A stretch of 54,502 bases of DNA from Candidatus Aquidulcis sp. (GTDB lineage: Bacteria; Chloroflexota; Anaerolineae; UBA4142). The notes beneath the pieces were generated by a model. It did not search any database. It saw nothing but the letters and a program-made list of their open reading frames with translations, and was not told where the DNA came from. Positions 27,340 through 37,008 of the stretch are shown piece after piece; positions within the stretch are counted from its first letter, which is position 1, and every line of letters starts with the position of its first letter. The translations under genes and the position numbers were made by a program. The stretch covers positions 1 to 54,502 of the forward strand of contig DYJA01000040.1 of NCBI GenBank assembly GCA_020723345.1. The letters run 5' to 3'.

Positions 27340-30300
27340 ATGGCAATCCTTGAAACGGCGCTACTATTCACGGCGATTCTGGTCAGCGTAGGGTCTGTCT
27401 TTTTCCTGCGTTCCGCTATCCAGGAAAAACGAAATGCTGTGCAAAGGAATCGTGATGCCGAACAAAAATACCGCCAATCCAGAGAAGCACGGCTTTCGGC
27501 GGAAGACGCGCTTCGCCGCGCGGAAAACGAGCATCGCGAATCCGAGCGCAAACTTCAGCAAGCACAAAACGCACTCCAAACCGCAGAGAAGATTCGTCAG
27601 CAAGCGCAAGCCGAAGTTCGCGTCGCAAATGACGCGCGTGACGTGGCAATCAAGGAACGTAACGAAGCAAACGAACGCGCCCAACTCGCCGAAGAATTGC
27701 AGACGCGAGCCGAGCACGAACGTGACGCGGCAAACAAACGCGCGGGGTTGGCAGAACAGGCAAGAACGCGGGCGGAAGAAGAACGCGACGTTGCAAAGCG
27801 CGAGCGCGACGATGCCATAGAACAAGCGCGTCTAGCGAACGAACGCGCGGGGTTGGCAGAACAGGCAAGAACGCGGGCGGAAGAAGAACGCGATGCTGCA
27901 AGACGCGAACACAACGAAGCAATTCAGGCAAGAAAGATTGCCGAAGAAAACACGCGTCGCGCAATTCAAGCCAAGTTTGACGCTGAAGAACAAGCGCACC
28001 TCGCGATTCAACGCGCAGAGGAACTACGGAAGCAAGCCGAAGATGCGCGCGACGCGGCAATCAAGGAACGCGATGCGGCACTTGAACAAGCACGTCTTGC
28101 GAGTGAACGTGCCCAACACGCAGCAGAGTTACAGGCGCAAGCCGAACGCGAACGCGACGCGGCAAACGAACGCGCAGGGCAAGCCAAGAAGGAACGTGAT
28201 GAAGCAATCGCAGCCAGAAAAGTTGCTGAAGAAGACTCGCGGCGCGCAATTCAAGACAAGTTTGCGGCAGAGGAACGCGCAAAACAAGCCGAGAAAGAAC
28301 ACGACGATGCGAAAGAACAAGCGCGCTTAGCAAAGGAGGCGCAATCCAAAACAGAGAAGGAACGCGACGACGCAAACGAGCGCGCAAATAAAGCAGAGAA
28401 AAAACGCGACGCAGAAAGAGAACGGGCAGAGAAAGCAGAGAAAGAAGTCGCTGAGTTAAAGAAGACGTCCAAACCAGCCCCTGACGTACCATCAGAACCG
28501 CCACAGACTCCAAAACCGCCAAGCGTTGGTGAAAAGCCCCCAAAACTAACTATCTCACTAGACAACCGTCCACCGCAACGATCTGACGAGCCGATCTCTT
28601 CCAAGCCATCTACACCCAGACAACCCCAGCCAGAAATCACGTGTATCCAGAAACAGAACGAGTGGGTATTAAGAGTTGAGTTGCCGCAAGAGTTACTCGA
28701 GCGGTATCCTGATCCACAGGTTTTTCAAAATGGAATACAACTTGATGGTACAGAGGATTCCTGGCAATTGAACGATGCGCGAGGCAATTTGGTCGTCCGC
28801 GCAGATGGCAAGGATATTTGGCAGACCGATCTTGGTGAGTGGACCGATGATCCTTTGCTGTTCAAGTTAATTGGTAAAAGCGAACACGGTCGTCGTGTGC
28901 GTGCTGTTACTCAAGGGTGGTTTTTGTTGGTTGTACCAGAGCATTGGAAACACGCGAGCTATGAACCGCAGTTTGTGTCTGTCAGAGGTTATCACGCATA
29001 TTGGCGTCTGATTGATGATCGCCGTGAAATCTCCTTTCAAACGTCGAGCGGAAAAAACAAAGCCGTTACTCCGCGTGTAGCGCAATTCACCTTGATTGGG
29101 AAGGATCTCCACGACGCCGATGAACTACAATGCCCCCTTTTTGGTGATGAACTGCCAAACATCCGCGCGGCAAATCCAAATGCCTGGCAACAAGTCAAGA
29201 CGATTGTTTTAGGCGAGGAAGGACGCGCGCGAAAGAATTGGGAATCCATCCCAATCACTCCTGTCGCAAATAAAGCCGAGCAAGACCTGCCGACCAAAAT
29301 ACTGAGCTGGCAAGGATCTTGGTTTTTTGTCCGCTTCTATGACGAAAACGATCAACTGATTGAAAGCATGGATTTTCGATTAGCGCGCGGCTTGAGCGAT
29401 ATTCAAGTCAATCAAGCATCGCCGTTTCCTGGGGAGGATGGCCATTCTGCGACATCGGTCGAATTTCATCACACGGCGGAATGTACTATTCAGCCACCAT
29501 CTGATTTTACAGCGGTACCATCTGAGCGTGGGACTCGTACCGAAATCCCAGCGAGTGCCACGTCGGACAAAACTTGTTGGCGCATAATTGCGGAAGGACA
29601 CGAAGACAATCCAATTGACATCACCGTTTTGGTAGAAAGAATTTGGTGGGCAGTTGGAACAAAGGACAAAACGCCGTCCGATTCGGAATGGAATGACAAG
29701 CCACTTTCCTTGACACGCACAGATTTCGCTGCCGTCTCCGAAAAAGTTTTGTGGATTCGGTTGCCTAAACCGCGCTGGACAGATACGGTACTGGTTGGAT
29801 TTTCACAGGAAACCGCACGACCATTCCCCGTCAAAGTAACAGAACAAACTGTTTCCATTCCATTATGCGAATTCGAGAGCAACGAGTCCCTTCGGCAAAT
29901 TAGCGTGTCACGTTTTGGCATTTGGGTTGGCGATTCCAACGCGACACTCGCGTATGTTCGTGTTCAAGCCAAGTGCCGACATTGCGATTTCTCGGCAGAT
30001 TTGCAAACGGATATGATGACTCATATTGAATCGCGACATTTGATCGAGATCTTTCAGTCGCTGACATATGAGGAACATCGCAAGAGAAACCCTGCCCTGC
30101 CACGTCGCATCGCGATTTGTTTGATTTGTTGGGAACAGGGTTATCATTTCGTCGCTCGCGAAGATAGTCCAAAAGACAACGTGAACGACATGATGAAGGA
30201 TCACAAACGCCAAAAGAGACATGCACACAACTTCTACGAAGAACTAACAGATGTCGAAAAGATACGCGAACGATTGCCGAGCTTGATTCCTGACATCCAG

Positions 30301-30408
30301 AGGTGCACATTACACTCGTGTGAATGGGAAAAAGAAGAACCATCCAAAGCCGATTTGCTTCGCCACTTGAAAGAGAATCATTTAAACGCGCTCTACGAGC
30401 TTCGTTAA
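27340..30408 (+). CDS. Membrane-anchored coiled-coil protein with three C-terminal C2H2-type fingers
   Basis: 1022 residues, not recognised as a named family. Residues ~4-23 form a single N-terminal membrane helix. Residues ~27-375 are a continuous Glu/Lys/Arg/Ala coiled coil with internal duplications (LAEQARTRAEEERD twice, encoded by an exact 51-bp direct repeat 105 bp apart). A Pro-rich linker (~376-435) leads to a mainly beta region (~436-875). The C-terminus holds three candidate zinc fingers: C879/C882/H895/H900, C927/C930/H955/H961, and C989/C994/H1009/H1014. Such fingers are rare in bacteria. GAGGAG lies 10 nt before the ATG. The helicase gene follows after 14 bp; by eye both are lower in GC than flanking genes. 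A role as membrane-tethered sensor or recruiter for the helicase is inference. Confidence 0.85.
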   Translation: MAILETALLFTAILVSVGSVFFLRSAIQEKRNAVQRNRDAEQKYRQSREARLSAEDALRRAENEHRESERKLQQAQNALQTAEKIRQQAQAEVRVANDARDVAIKERNEANERAQLAEELQTRAEHERDAANKRAGLAEQARTRAEEERDVAKRERDDAIEQARLANERAGLAEQARTRAEEERDAARREHNEAIQARKIAEENTRRAIQAKFDAEEQAHLAIQRAEELRKQAEDARDAAIKERDAALEQARLASERAQHAAELQAQAERERDAANERAGQAKKERDEAIAARKVAEEDSRRAIQDKFAAEERAKQAEKEHDDAKEQARLAKEAQSKTEKERDDANERANKAEKKRDAERERAEKAEKEVAELKKTSKPAPDVPSEPPQTPKPPSVGEKPPKLTISLDNRPPQRSDEPISSKPSTPRQPQPEITCIQKQNEWVLRVELPQELLERYPDPQVFQNGIQLDGTEDSWQLNDARGNLVVRADGKDIWQTDLGEWTDDPLLFKLIGKSEHGRRVRAVTQGWFLLVVPEHWKHASYEPQFVSVRGYHAYWRLIDDRREISFQTSSGKNKAVTPRVAQFTLIGKDLHDADELQCPLFGDELPNIRAANPNAWQQVKTIVLGEEGRARKNWESIPITPVANKAEQDLPTKILSWQGSWFFVRFYDENDQLIESMDFRLARGLSDIQVNQASPFPGEDGHSATSVEFHHTAECTIQPPSDFTAVPSERGTRTEIPASATSDKTCWRIIAEGHEDNPIDITVLVERIWWAVGTKDKTPSDSEWNDKPLSLTRTDFAAVSEKVLWIRLPKPRWTDTVLVGFSQETARPFPVKVTEQTVSIPLCEFESNESLRQISVSRFGIWVGDSNATLAYVRVQAKCRHCDFSADLQTDMMTHIESRHLIEIFQSLTYEEHRKRNPALPRRIAICLICWEQGYHFVAREDSPKDNVNDMMKDHKRQKRHAHNFYEELTDVEKIRERLPSLIPDIQRCTLHSCEWEKEEPSKADLLRHLKENHLNALYELR

Positions 30409-30422
30409 GGAGACACCCCAAA

Positions 30423-33400
30423 ATGGATCCTATCACCCTTGCACGCCAAGTTGAAGAACGCTACCAACGTTATCTCAAGACGATGTTCTATTTTCGTGAC
30501 CCCGCTCTGCGTGAATCGTTCGCGCAAGCTCTTGCGGCGGGACATCTGAGCAAAGGACCATTCCTCGAAGCGACACCAATTTTCAAGAAGGGGGACACTC
30601 CGCGCGCGTTGTTCACACGCCTTCTCGGTTCTGCTCCAGACACAGGGTTTATCAAAGCGCTAGAAGGTGAGCGCCCACTCCACATGCACCAGCATCGCGC
30701 GATAGAACGCGTTGACCAAGGTCACAACGTTATCGTGGCGACAGGCACAGGTAGCGGCAAAACAGAAGCGTTTCTTTATCCCATTCTCCTGCACCTTTAC
30801 CGCCAACATAAAGCGGGTAAACTCGGCGCAGGCGTGCGCGCGCTCGTGCTCTATCCCATGAACGCGCTTGCCAACGACCAGCGTGATCGCTTGGCAACAA
30901 TCAGCAAGAAACTTGAGGCAGAAAATTCCTCTTTCAGATTTACGTTTGGGCAGTACATCGGCGAAACACCTGAAGGCGTGAAGAACGTGGCGCGTAGCAC
31001 AGGCAAACTCGCGGGCGAATTGAAAACGCGTGCCGAAATCCGCGATACACCTCCGCATATTCTCCTCACCAATTACTCGATGCTCGAATATCTCTTGATT
31101 CGTCCCAACGACCATCCGCTTTTTGACGAAAAGAGCGCGCCGTGGTGGACATTCCTGGTATTGGATGAAGCGCACCTCTATCGCGGCGCACGCGGCATCG
31201 AAATGGGAATGTTGATCCGACGACTCAAGCAACGTCTGCATGAAGGTGGTTGCGCGAGCGAGTTCCGCTGCATCGCCACAAGCGCGACGCTAGTAAGCAA
31301 AGAAAAAGACAAGCAGGCTGTCGCGGATTTTGCCACCAATCTATTCGGTGAACCTTTTGCAGAAGAAGATGTCATTCTCGGTGAAACCGAAAAGATCACG
31401 TTGACGGATCAGCGCGCCACGCAACTATGCGATCTCATCACGGGCAAGCCATTGCCTGTGGAACAAGTCGCCGATCAAGTTTTCGGGGATGTGCCAGCAG
31501 AGAATCGTCCACGCGAGTTGACGAACCTTGTCGAACGGCTAACGCAAACTAAAGACTCGCTCACCAATCCGGCTGTGTTATCGGCACGGTTTCATGTGTT
31601 TCTGCGTTCGCTGGAAGGCGCATACATTCAGTTTTTGCCGCAAGAGAGAATCCTGCTCGAAAAGAATGATGGCGATCCATCCGCTGCTATATTTGAAATT
31701 GCCTTGTGCCGCGAATGCGGTCAGCACTATATCGTCGCACCAAAAGGATTCGAGGGCGGTAAGTTGACTGAAGCGATTCGCGATCCCAGTCACGAGGATT
31801 TTGGCGCAACATTCTTGCGACCAATCGAGGACAAAGATGATGCAAGCGAAGAAGATGAAGATACCAAACCCACCGCCAAAGACACATATCAATTGTGCGT
31901 TCGATGTGGCGAGATGGCAAAGGACAAACCGCGTTGCGGGCATAGCCATTTGATACGTGTTGTCAAAGAAAAATCCAATGATAGTGTCAGGGCAGATCAA
32001 ATCAATGACAAGGCGGATCAAATCAAACGTTGTGGCATGTGTGGTTACAACGCAGCAGGGCGCGACCCTGTGCGTGAAGTCGTGCATGGCACAGATGGGC
32101 CACACTCGGTTATCGCGACGACGCTGTACCAAAACTTGGACAGCAAAAAAGTACTGGCATTTGCCGATGGACGTCAAGAAGCCGCGTTCTTTGCGTGGTA
32201 CCTCGACAAATCCTATCATGACATTCTGAGCCGCAATTTGTTTTTGCGTATCGCCAGGAGTTTCCAAGAATTTCCAGCCAGCGGGGTTGCTCTCGCGACG
32301 ATTGCTGACCGCGCTTTATCAAATTTTCGTGATTCATTCAAAGAAAGCGAGAGCGATGACGAACCGACAATTCGTAAAAATATTTGGCGCGCGCTCTACC
32401 GTGAATTTCTGACCGAAGAGCAACGGATTTCGCTTGAAGGCGTCGGGCTAATTCGCTGGTCAATCGAATTCCCCAAGTGGTTCACTGTTCCCGATATTTT
32501 GCTTCAACCGCCATGGTCACTCACCGAAGCCGAGGCGCGCGGCTTGATTGCGCTGTTGCTCAACACAATGCGAACCGACTATGCTGTTGAACTCAAATGC
32601 AAAGGTGATGTCGCACTCAATTGGCAAGACCTCGCTTTGGGTCGGACGCAAACGAGATTCCGAATTGGTTCACGCGCCAAACAGAAAGATGTCGAGAGTT
32701 GGAACAGTACTCGCACTCGTCGCGCCAAATTGCTGGGAAAACTTGCGCGAGGTCAGGTTGACACCTCGCGGATTGACCAAGCCCTCCGTGAAATCTGGCA
32801 GGCGTTTACGCTTGACGAGAATCCACCTTTCCTTGAACGCATAGATGACGCGCGTCGACTAAATCCCAATTGGTGGCGATTGCGCCTGATTGCGGAGCAA
32901 GAAACGATTTTTGAATGTCGCGTGTGCGGACAGATTCAAACCATTTCCGTACAGGGATTTTGCGCGCGGCGCGGCTGTCCTGGCAAACTGCAAGAAAAAA
33001 CGCGACAAGACTTGGAACTCGATCACTATCGCGCGCTGTACGAAGATAATTTGCCAAGTTCGCTTGTCGTGGAAGAACATACCGCGCAACTCGATCATGA
33101 CAGGGCGCGCGAATTTCAACAGCGATTCAAGGACAACAAGATCAACGTTCTCAGTTGCTCGACCACTTTCGAGTTGGGCGTTGATTTGGGCGACCTCGAT
33201 ACTGCGTTTCTGCGGAATGTTCCTCCCGAAAGTTTCAATTACGCGCAGCGCGTTGGGCGCGTTGGGCGACGACTGGGTCGTCCTGGCTTTGTGGTGACGT
33301 ACTGTCGGCGCAATCCCCACGACTTGTACCACTTTAACGATCCTTACCGAATGTTGCGCGGTCAGACCCAACCGCCCGCTATCGCGCTTTGCAATGAAAA

Positions 33401-34898
33401 GATCATCACGCGCCACATCGCCGCTGTTGTGTTCTCCGCGTTTTTCCGCGCAAACGCAGATAGATTTGGCAATGTGGAAACACTGTGCAGAGACATTGCT
33501 AATCCATCGAGCAACACAGACCTGCATGGTTTTTTGCAACAACATCGCCGCGAACTGGAAGAATCCTTGCGGAAGATCGTGCCAACCGAGATTACGTTTG
33601 AGGTTGGCTTGAATGATAACACGTGGATTGAGAAAATCGTCGGAGCAAACAGCCGCTTCGCAGAAGCAGAAGCCGAAGTATCGAGCGATTACAAGCAAGT
33701 TGCTGATTTGAGAAACGAATCTGCACAAAAGTATGATCCCCAACAGATGGGGTGGGCAAACCGACGACTTGATACTATCGCCAAAGAGAATACACTTTCG
33801 TTTCTTTCACGCAAGGCAGTGATTCCCAAGTACGGCTTTCCCGTTGACGTTGTGGAGTTGGATACGCATCGGACCACCAATGCCGAATCCAGCACTGTAT
33901 CGCTTCAACGCGATCTCTCGATTGCCATTTCGGAATTTGCGCCATCTAGCGAATTGATTGCTAACAAAAAGATGTGGAAATCCTACGGACTGAAAAAGGT
34001 CGCAGGAAAGGAATGGGAACGCTACTGGTATGCGCGTTGCGCCACCCACGCGCGCTTTGAACGAAAACGTTACGCACAAGGCGAGCCGCGCCCATCGTTC
34101 GACAAATGTTGTGACAAAATGAGCGTCACAGACTATATTGAGCCACGCTTTGGTTTCGTGACGGAAAACACCAAGCCGAAGGAGCCAACGGGACGCCCTG
34201 TCCGCGTGTTTACCACACGACCCTATTTCTGGGGCTTCAAAGATGGCGACGAAAAAGCAGGAGAGCCGATCAACGCAGTCGTTAGCGCGACAAAGGTCTC
34301 ACCTGGCATTATGGTTGTGGTATGTGAAGGACGACGCGGGCAAGGTTTCTACGTCTGCGACAAGTGTGGCGCGGGATTCCAGAACAAGAATCAATTTACA
34401 AAGGGACACGACACTCCTTATGGGCAGGAATGTTCGGCGCGCCCAGATACTCTGAGTCGAGTTATGCTTGGCCATGAGTTGCTCACCGATGTCCTGAAAC
34501 TCCAATTCCAATTGCCACCTCCCAGTCCAAGCAATTCAACCTGGCTTGCGTTCGCGCTCGCCTATGCGCTTGTGGAAGGCGCGGCAGAGACGCTCGACGT
34601 TCCAGCCACCGATTTGAGCGCGACGGTTGCCTACGCGCGGGACAAACAGATTCCTCCAATCGTGCTTTTCGACAATGTGCCAGGCGGCGCGGGCTTGGTA
34701 GCGCGGCTAGAAAACAAGAACAAGTTGAAGGAATGTCTTGAAGCGGCAAAAGAACGCGTCAGCGGCAAGTGTGGATGTCGAGAGGAAGATAGTTGCTACG
34801 GTTGTCTGCGAAACTATCGCAATCAATTTGCTCACGCCCACATCCAACGGGGAGCAGCGCTCCATTACTTGGAATCAGTGTTGTCGCAGTGGGAATAG
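30423..34898 (+). CDS. Large DEAH-box helicase with internal Cys clusters and C-terminal DUF1998
   Basis: 1491 residues from ATG 30423, chosen because GGAG (30409-30412) precedes it; longer in-frame upstream sequence overlaps the previous gene. Superfamily 2 motifs: TGTGSGKT (K113), [14 protein letters not shown] 248-251, SAT 287-289, and QRVGRVGR (942-949) after [11 protein letters not shown]. Zinc-type cysteines occur in the insertion (C429/C432, C492/C495/C505, C537/C540) and at C832/C835. The DUF1998 module has [11 protein letters not shown] near 1416-1425 and C1450, C1452, C1458, C1461 in [18 protein letters not shown]1998 helicases include repair enzyme MrfA (much shorter) and large defence helicases such as Druantia DruE, with DISARM splitting similar domains over two genes. 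Its partner upstream and the nearby HEPN/MNT and NYN genes favour defence; this is inference. Confidence 0.93.
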   Translation: MDPITLARQVEERYQRYLKTMFYFRDPALRESFAQALAAGHLSKGPFLEATPIFKKGDTPRALFTRLLGSAPDTGFIKALEGERPLHMHQHRAIERVDQGHNVIVATGTGSGKTEAFLYPILLHLYRQHKAGKLGAGVRALVLYPMNALANDQRDRLATISKKLEAENSSFRFTFGQYIGETPEGVKNVARSTGKLAGELKTRAEIRDTPPHILLTNYSMLEYLLIRPNDHPLFDEKSAPWWTFLVLDEAHLYRGARGIEMGMLIRRLKQRLHEGGCASEFRCIATSATLVSKEKDKQAVADFATNLFGEPFAEEDVILGETEKITLTDQRATQLCDLITGKPLPVEQVADQVFGDVPAENRPRELTNLVERLTQTKDSLTNPAVLSARFHVFLRSLEGAYIQFLPQERILLEKNDGDPSAAIFEIALCRECGQHYIVAPKGFEGGKLTEAIRDPSHEDFGATFLRPIEDKDDASEEDEDTKPTAKDTYQLCVRCGEMAKDKPRCGHSHLIRVVKEKSNDSVRADQINDKADQIKRCGMCGYNAAGRDPVREVVHGTDGPHSVIATTLYQNLDSKKVLAFADGRQEAAFFAWYLDKSYHDILSRNLFLRIARSFQEFPASGVALATIADRALSNFRDSFKESESDDEPTIRKNIWRALYREFLTEEQRISLEGVGLIRWSIEFPKWFTVPDILLQPPWSLTEAEARGLIALLLNTMRTDYAVELKCKGDVALNWQDLALGRTQTRFRIGSRAKQKDVESWNSTRTRRAKLLGKLARGQVDTSRIDQALREIWQAFTLDENPPFLERIDDARRLNPNWWRLRLIAEQETIFECRVCGQIQTISVQGFCARRGCPGKLQEKTRQDLELDHYRALYEDNLPSSLVVEEHTAQLDHDRAREFQQRFKDNKINVLSCSTTFELGVDLGDLDTAFLRNVPPESFNYAQRVGRVGRRLGRPGFVVTYCRRNPHDLYHFNDPYRMLRGQTQPPAIALCNEKIITRHIAAVVFSAFFRANADRFGNVETLCRDIANPSSNTDLHGFLQQHRRELEESLRKIVPTEITFEVGLNDNTWIEKIVGANSRFAEAEAEVSSDYKQVADLRNESAQKYDPQQMGWANRRLDTIAKENTLSFLSRKAVIPKYGFPVDVVELDTHRTTNAESSTVSLQRDLSIAISEFAPSSELIANKKMWKSYGLKKVAGKEWERYWYARCATHARFERKRYAQGEPRPSFDKCCDKMSVTDYIEPRFGFVTENTKPKEPTGRPVRVFTTRPYFWGFKDGDEKAGEPINAVVSATKVSPGIMVVVCEGRRGQGFYVCDKCGAGFQNKNQFTKGHDTPYGQECSARPDTLSRVMLGHELLTDVLKLQFQLPPPSPSNSTWLAFALAYALVEGAAETLDVPATDLSATVAYARDKQIPPIVLFDNVPGGAGLVARLENKNKLKECLEAAKERVSGKCGCREEDSCYGCLRNYRNQFAHAHIQRGAALHYLESVLSQWE

Positions 34899-34945
34899 AC
34901 ACACCGCGCAAAATACCTATCCACAATTCATTCGATCGGAGTCCA

Positions 34946-35995
34946 ATGAAAGGTCTACTCACCACCTACCGCAATCATTTGCCAATTGCCGATTCCACCC
35001 CCGCGCTCTCGCTCGGCGAAGGCGACACGCCGCTTGTCACCGCGCCCGCGATTTCGCGTGAGACTGGCGCGGAAGTTTTCTTGAAACTGGAAGGATGCAA
35101 CCCGACTGGCTCGTTCAAAGATCGCGGCATGGTCGTCGCGGTTGCGAAAGCGGTCGAGGAAAACGCGCGCGCGGTCATCTGTGCGTCGACCGGCAACACC
35201 GCGGCAAGCGCGGCGGCGTACGCGGCGCGCGCCGGGCTGGCGTGCGCGGTCGTCATTCCAGCCGGTAAAATCGCACTCGGCAAATTGTCGCAGGCGATCA
35301 TTCATCACGCGCGCGTGCTGCCGATCGAAGGCAACTTTGACGCCGCGCTCAAACTCGTGCGCGAACTCGCGGAGCAGGGCTCGATCACGCTCGTCAATTC
35401 GGTGAATCCGTACCGCATCGAAGGGCAAAAGACCGCCGCGTTCGAAATCGTGGACGCGCTGGGCGACGCGCCGGAGATTCTTGCGCTGCCGGTTGGGAAC
35501 GCGGGCAACATCACCGCGTACTGGCGCGGTTTCACCGAGTACCACAAAATCGGCAAAGCGACGCGCACGCCGAAGATGTTCGGCTTTCAAGCGGCGGGCG
35601 CTGCGCCCATCGTCAATGGCGCGCCGGTTGAAAATCCGCAAACGGTTGCGACCGCGATCCGGATCGGCAATCCGGCATCGTGGCGCGGCGCGACGAACGC
35701 GCGCGACGAATCGGGTGGCTTGATCGAGGCAGTCACCGATGACGAAATTCTCGCGGCGTATCGTTTGCTCGCCGAGCGCGAAGGCGTCTTCTGCGAACCG
35801 GCATCGGCGGCGGGCGTCGCGGGGATTTTGAAACTCGCGCGCGAAAATCCGCGAAGCGTGCCGCGCGGTGCGCGCATCGTTTGTATTTTGACCGGCAGCG
35901 GACTCAAGGATCCGGACAACGCGATCGCACAGGCGGAAATGCCCAAGCCGATACCGGCGACGATGGACGCACTTGTGCGCGCGTTAGGATTGTAA
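34946..35995 (+). CDS. thrC: Threonine synthase
   Basis: 349 residues. PLP-binding lysine K58 lies in [10 protein letters not shown]; the phosphate-binding glycine loop is LPVGNAGN and the [17 protein letters not shown] stretch contacts substrate. It converts O-phosphohomoserine to threonine. This short class lacks the N-terminal extension of plant/yeast types. ATG 34946 has GGAG 5 bp upstream; an in-frame start at 34793 inside the helicase is rejected. thrB follows, separated by a word-like repeat. Confidence 0.96.
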   Translation: MKGLLTTYRNHLPIADSTPALSLGEGDTPLVTAPAISRETGAEVFLKLEGCNPTGSFKDRGMVVAVAKAVEENARAVICASTGNTAASAAAYAARAGLACAVVIPAGKIALGKLSQAIIHHARVLPIEGNFDAALKLVRELAEQGSITLVNSVNPYRIEGQKTAAFEIVDALGDAPEILALPVGNAGNITAYWRGFTEYHKIGKATRTPKMFGFQAAGAAPIVNGAPVENPQTVATAIRIGNPASWRGATNARDESGGLIEAVTDDEILAAYRLLAEREGVFCEPASAAGVAGILKLARENPRSVPRGARIVCILTGSGLKDPDNAIAQAEMPKPIPATMDALVRALGL

Positions 35996-36082
35996 TTTTG
36001 GATTTTCGATTTGCGATTTTCGATTGACCATTCTGAGAATCGCAATTCCCCAATCGAAAATTAGAAATCAAAAATCGAAAAT
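35996..36082. repeat. Word-like palindrome over the thrB start (GATTTTCG)
   Basis: The left part has TTTTGGATTTTCGATTTGCG and another copy; the right part has CAATCGAAAATTAGAAATC and AAAATCGAAAATG, the last three bases being the thrB start codon. No ribosome site is visible in it. Confidence 0.7.
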
Positions 36083-36983
36083 GAAATTAAAAATTCGCGT
36101 TCCCGCCACAACTGCTAATCTGGGACCGGGCTTTGATTGTCTGGGGCTTGCGCTCGATTGGTGGAACACTATACAAGTCGAAACGATTGAACGTGGGCTG
36201 GAAGTTGAAGTAGATTGCCCGCCGGGCGTTGATATTCCGCGCAATCGCAGCAACCTGGTCGTCTACGGCATGGACACCGTGTACCGGCTCGCCAAGCAAA
36301 AACGCCCGCCGCTCCGCATCCATATCACCACGCACATTCCGATTGCCAGCGGTCTCGGCTCAAGTTCGGCGGCGATTGTCGGCGGACTGGTCGCGGCGAA
36401 CACGCTGCTCGGCAATTTGTACTCGCGCGATGAACTGGTCACGCTCGCGACGCGCATCGAAGGACATCCGGATAACGTCGCGCCCGCGCTGCTCGGCGGG
36501 TTGATGGTTGCCGCGATGGAAGGGAAGCAAGTCACCGTCGCGCGCTTTCCCGTGCCGCGCGAATTGCGCTGCGTACTGTTCGTGCCCAAGATCGCGCTCT
36601 TGACGAAAAAGTCGCGCGGCATTTTGCCGCAACGAATTCCGCGCGCGGACGCGATCTACAACGCGAGCCGCGTCGCGCTCTGGATCGCCGCGCTGCGCGA
36701 ACGCCGCTGGGAGTGGCTCGCCGCCGCGACCCAGGATCGCTTGCATCAGCCGTACCGCGCGAAACTCGTGCCGGGGATGTACGAGTTGTTCGACGCCGCG
36801 AAAAGCGCGGGCGCGTGCGGCGCGGCGCTCAGCGGCGCAGGACCGACGATCATCGCGTTCGCCGTTCATCACGGCGAGCCGGTCGCGCGCGCGCTGATGC
36901 AGGCGGCGCAGCGCATCGGCTTGACCGGCAGTACGCGCATCGTCAGCGTCAGCCCGCGCGGCGCGAACGTCCGAAAAATGTAG
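36081..36983 (+). CDS. thrB: Homoserine kinase
   Basis: 300 residues, GHMP kinase family. Opening KIRVPATTANLGPGFDCLGL and the ATP loop PIASGLGSSSAAIVGGL (residues 87-103) are diagnostic; GAALSGAGPTIIAF is the third GHMP motif. It phosphorylates homoserine for ThrC. The ATG at 36081 is the best fit to family starts but has no ribosome site, because a word-like repeat runs into it. The stop codon lies inside a palindrome shared with the convergent gene. Confidence 0.95.
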   Translation: MKLKIRVPATTANLGPGFDCLGLALDWWNTIQVETIERGLEVEVDCPPGVDIPRNRSNLVVYGMDTVYRLAKQKRPPLRIHITTHIPIASGLGSSSAAIVGGLVAANTLLGNLYSRDELVTLATRIEGHPDNVAPALLGGLMVAAMEGKQVTVARFPVPRELRCVLFVPKIALLTKKSRGILPQRIPRADAIYNASRVALWIAALRERRWEWLAAATQDRLHQPYRAKLVPGMYELFDAAKSAGACGAALSGAGPTIIAFAVHHGEPVARALMQAAQRIGLTGSTRIVSVSPRGANVRKM

Positions 36984-37008
36984 AGACGTTCAATCGAACG
37001 TCCCTACA
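36979..37008. terminator. Palindrome carrying both convergent stop codons
   Basis: TGTAGAGACGTTC (36979-36991) pairs with GAACGTCCCTACA (36996-37008) with one mismatch and a 4-nt loop. It contains the thrB stop (36981-36983) and the stop of the opposing glycosyltransferase gene (36990-36992). It may act as a bidirectional transcript end, but has no T tract; it may also be a dispersed repeat. Confidence 0.5.

Noticed and set aside
34793-34945. Longer N-terminus for threonine synthase
   Set aside because: It would overlap the helicase gene by about 100 bp and is unrelated to the family start; ATG 34946 has a ribosome site.
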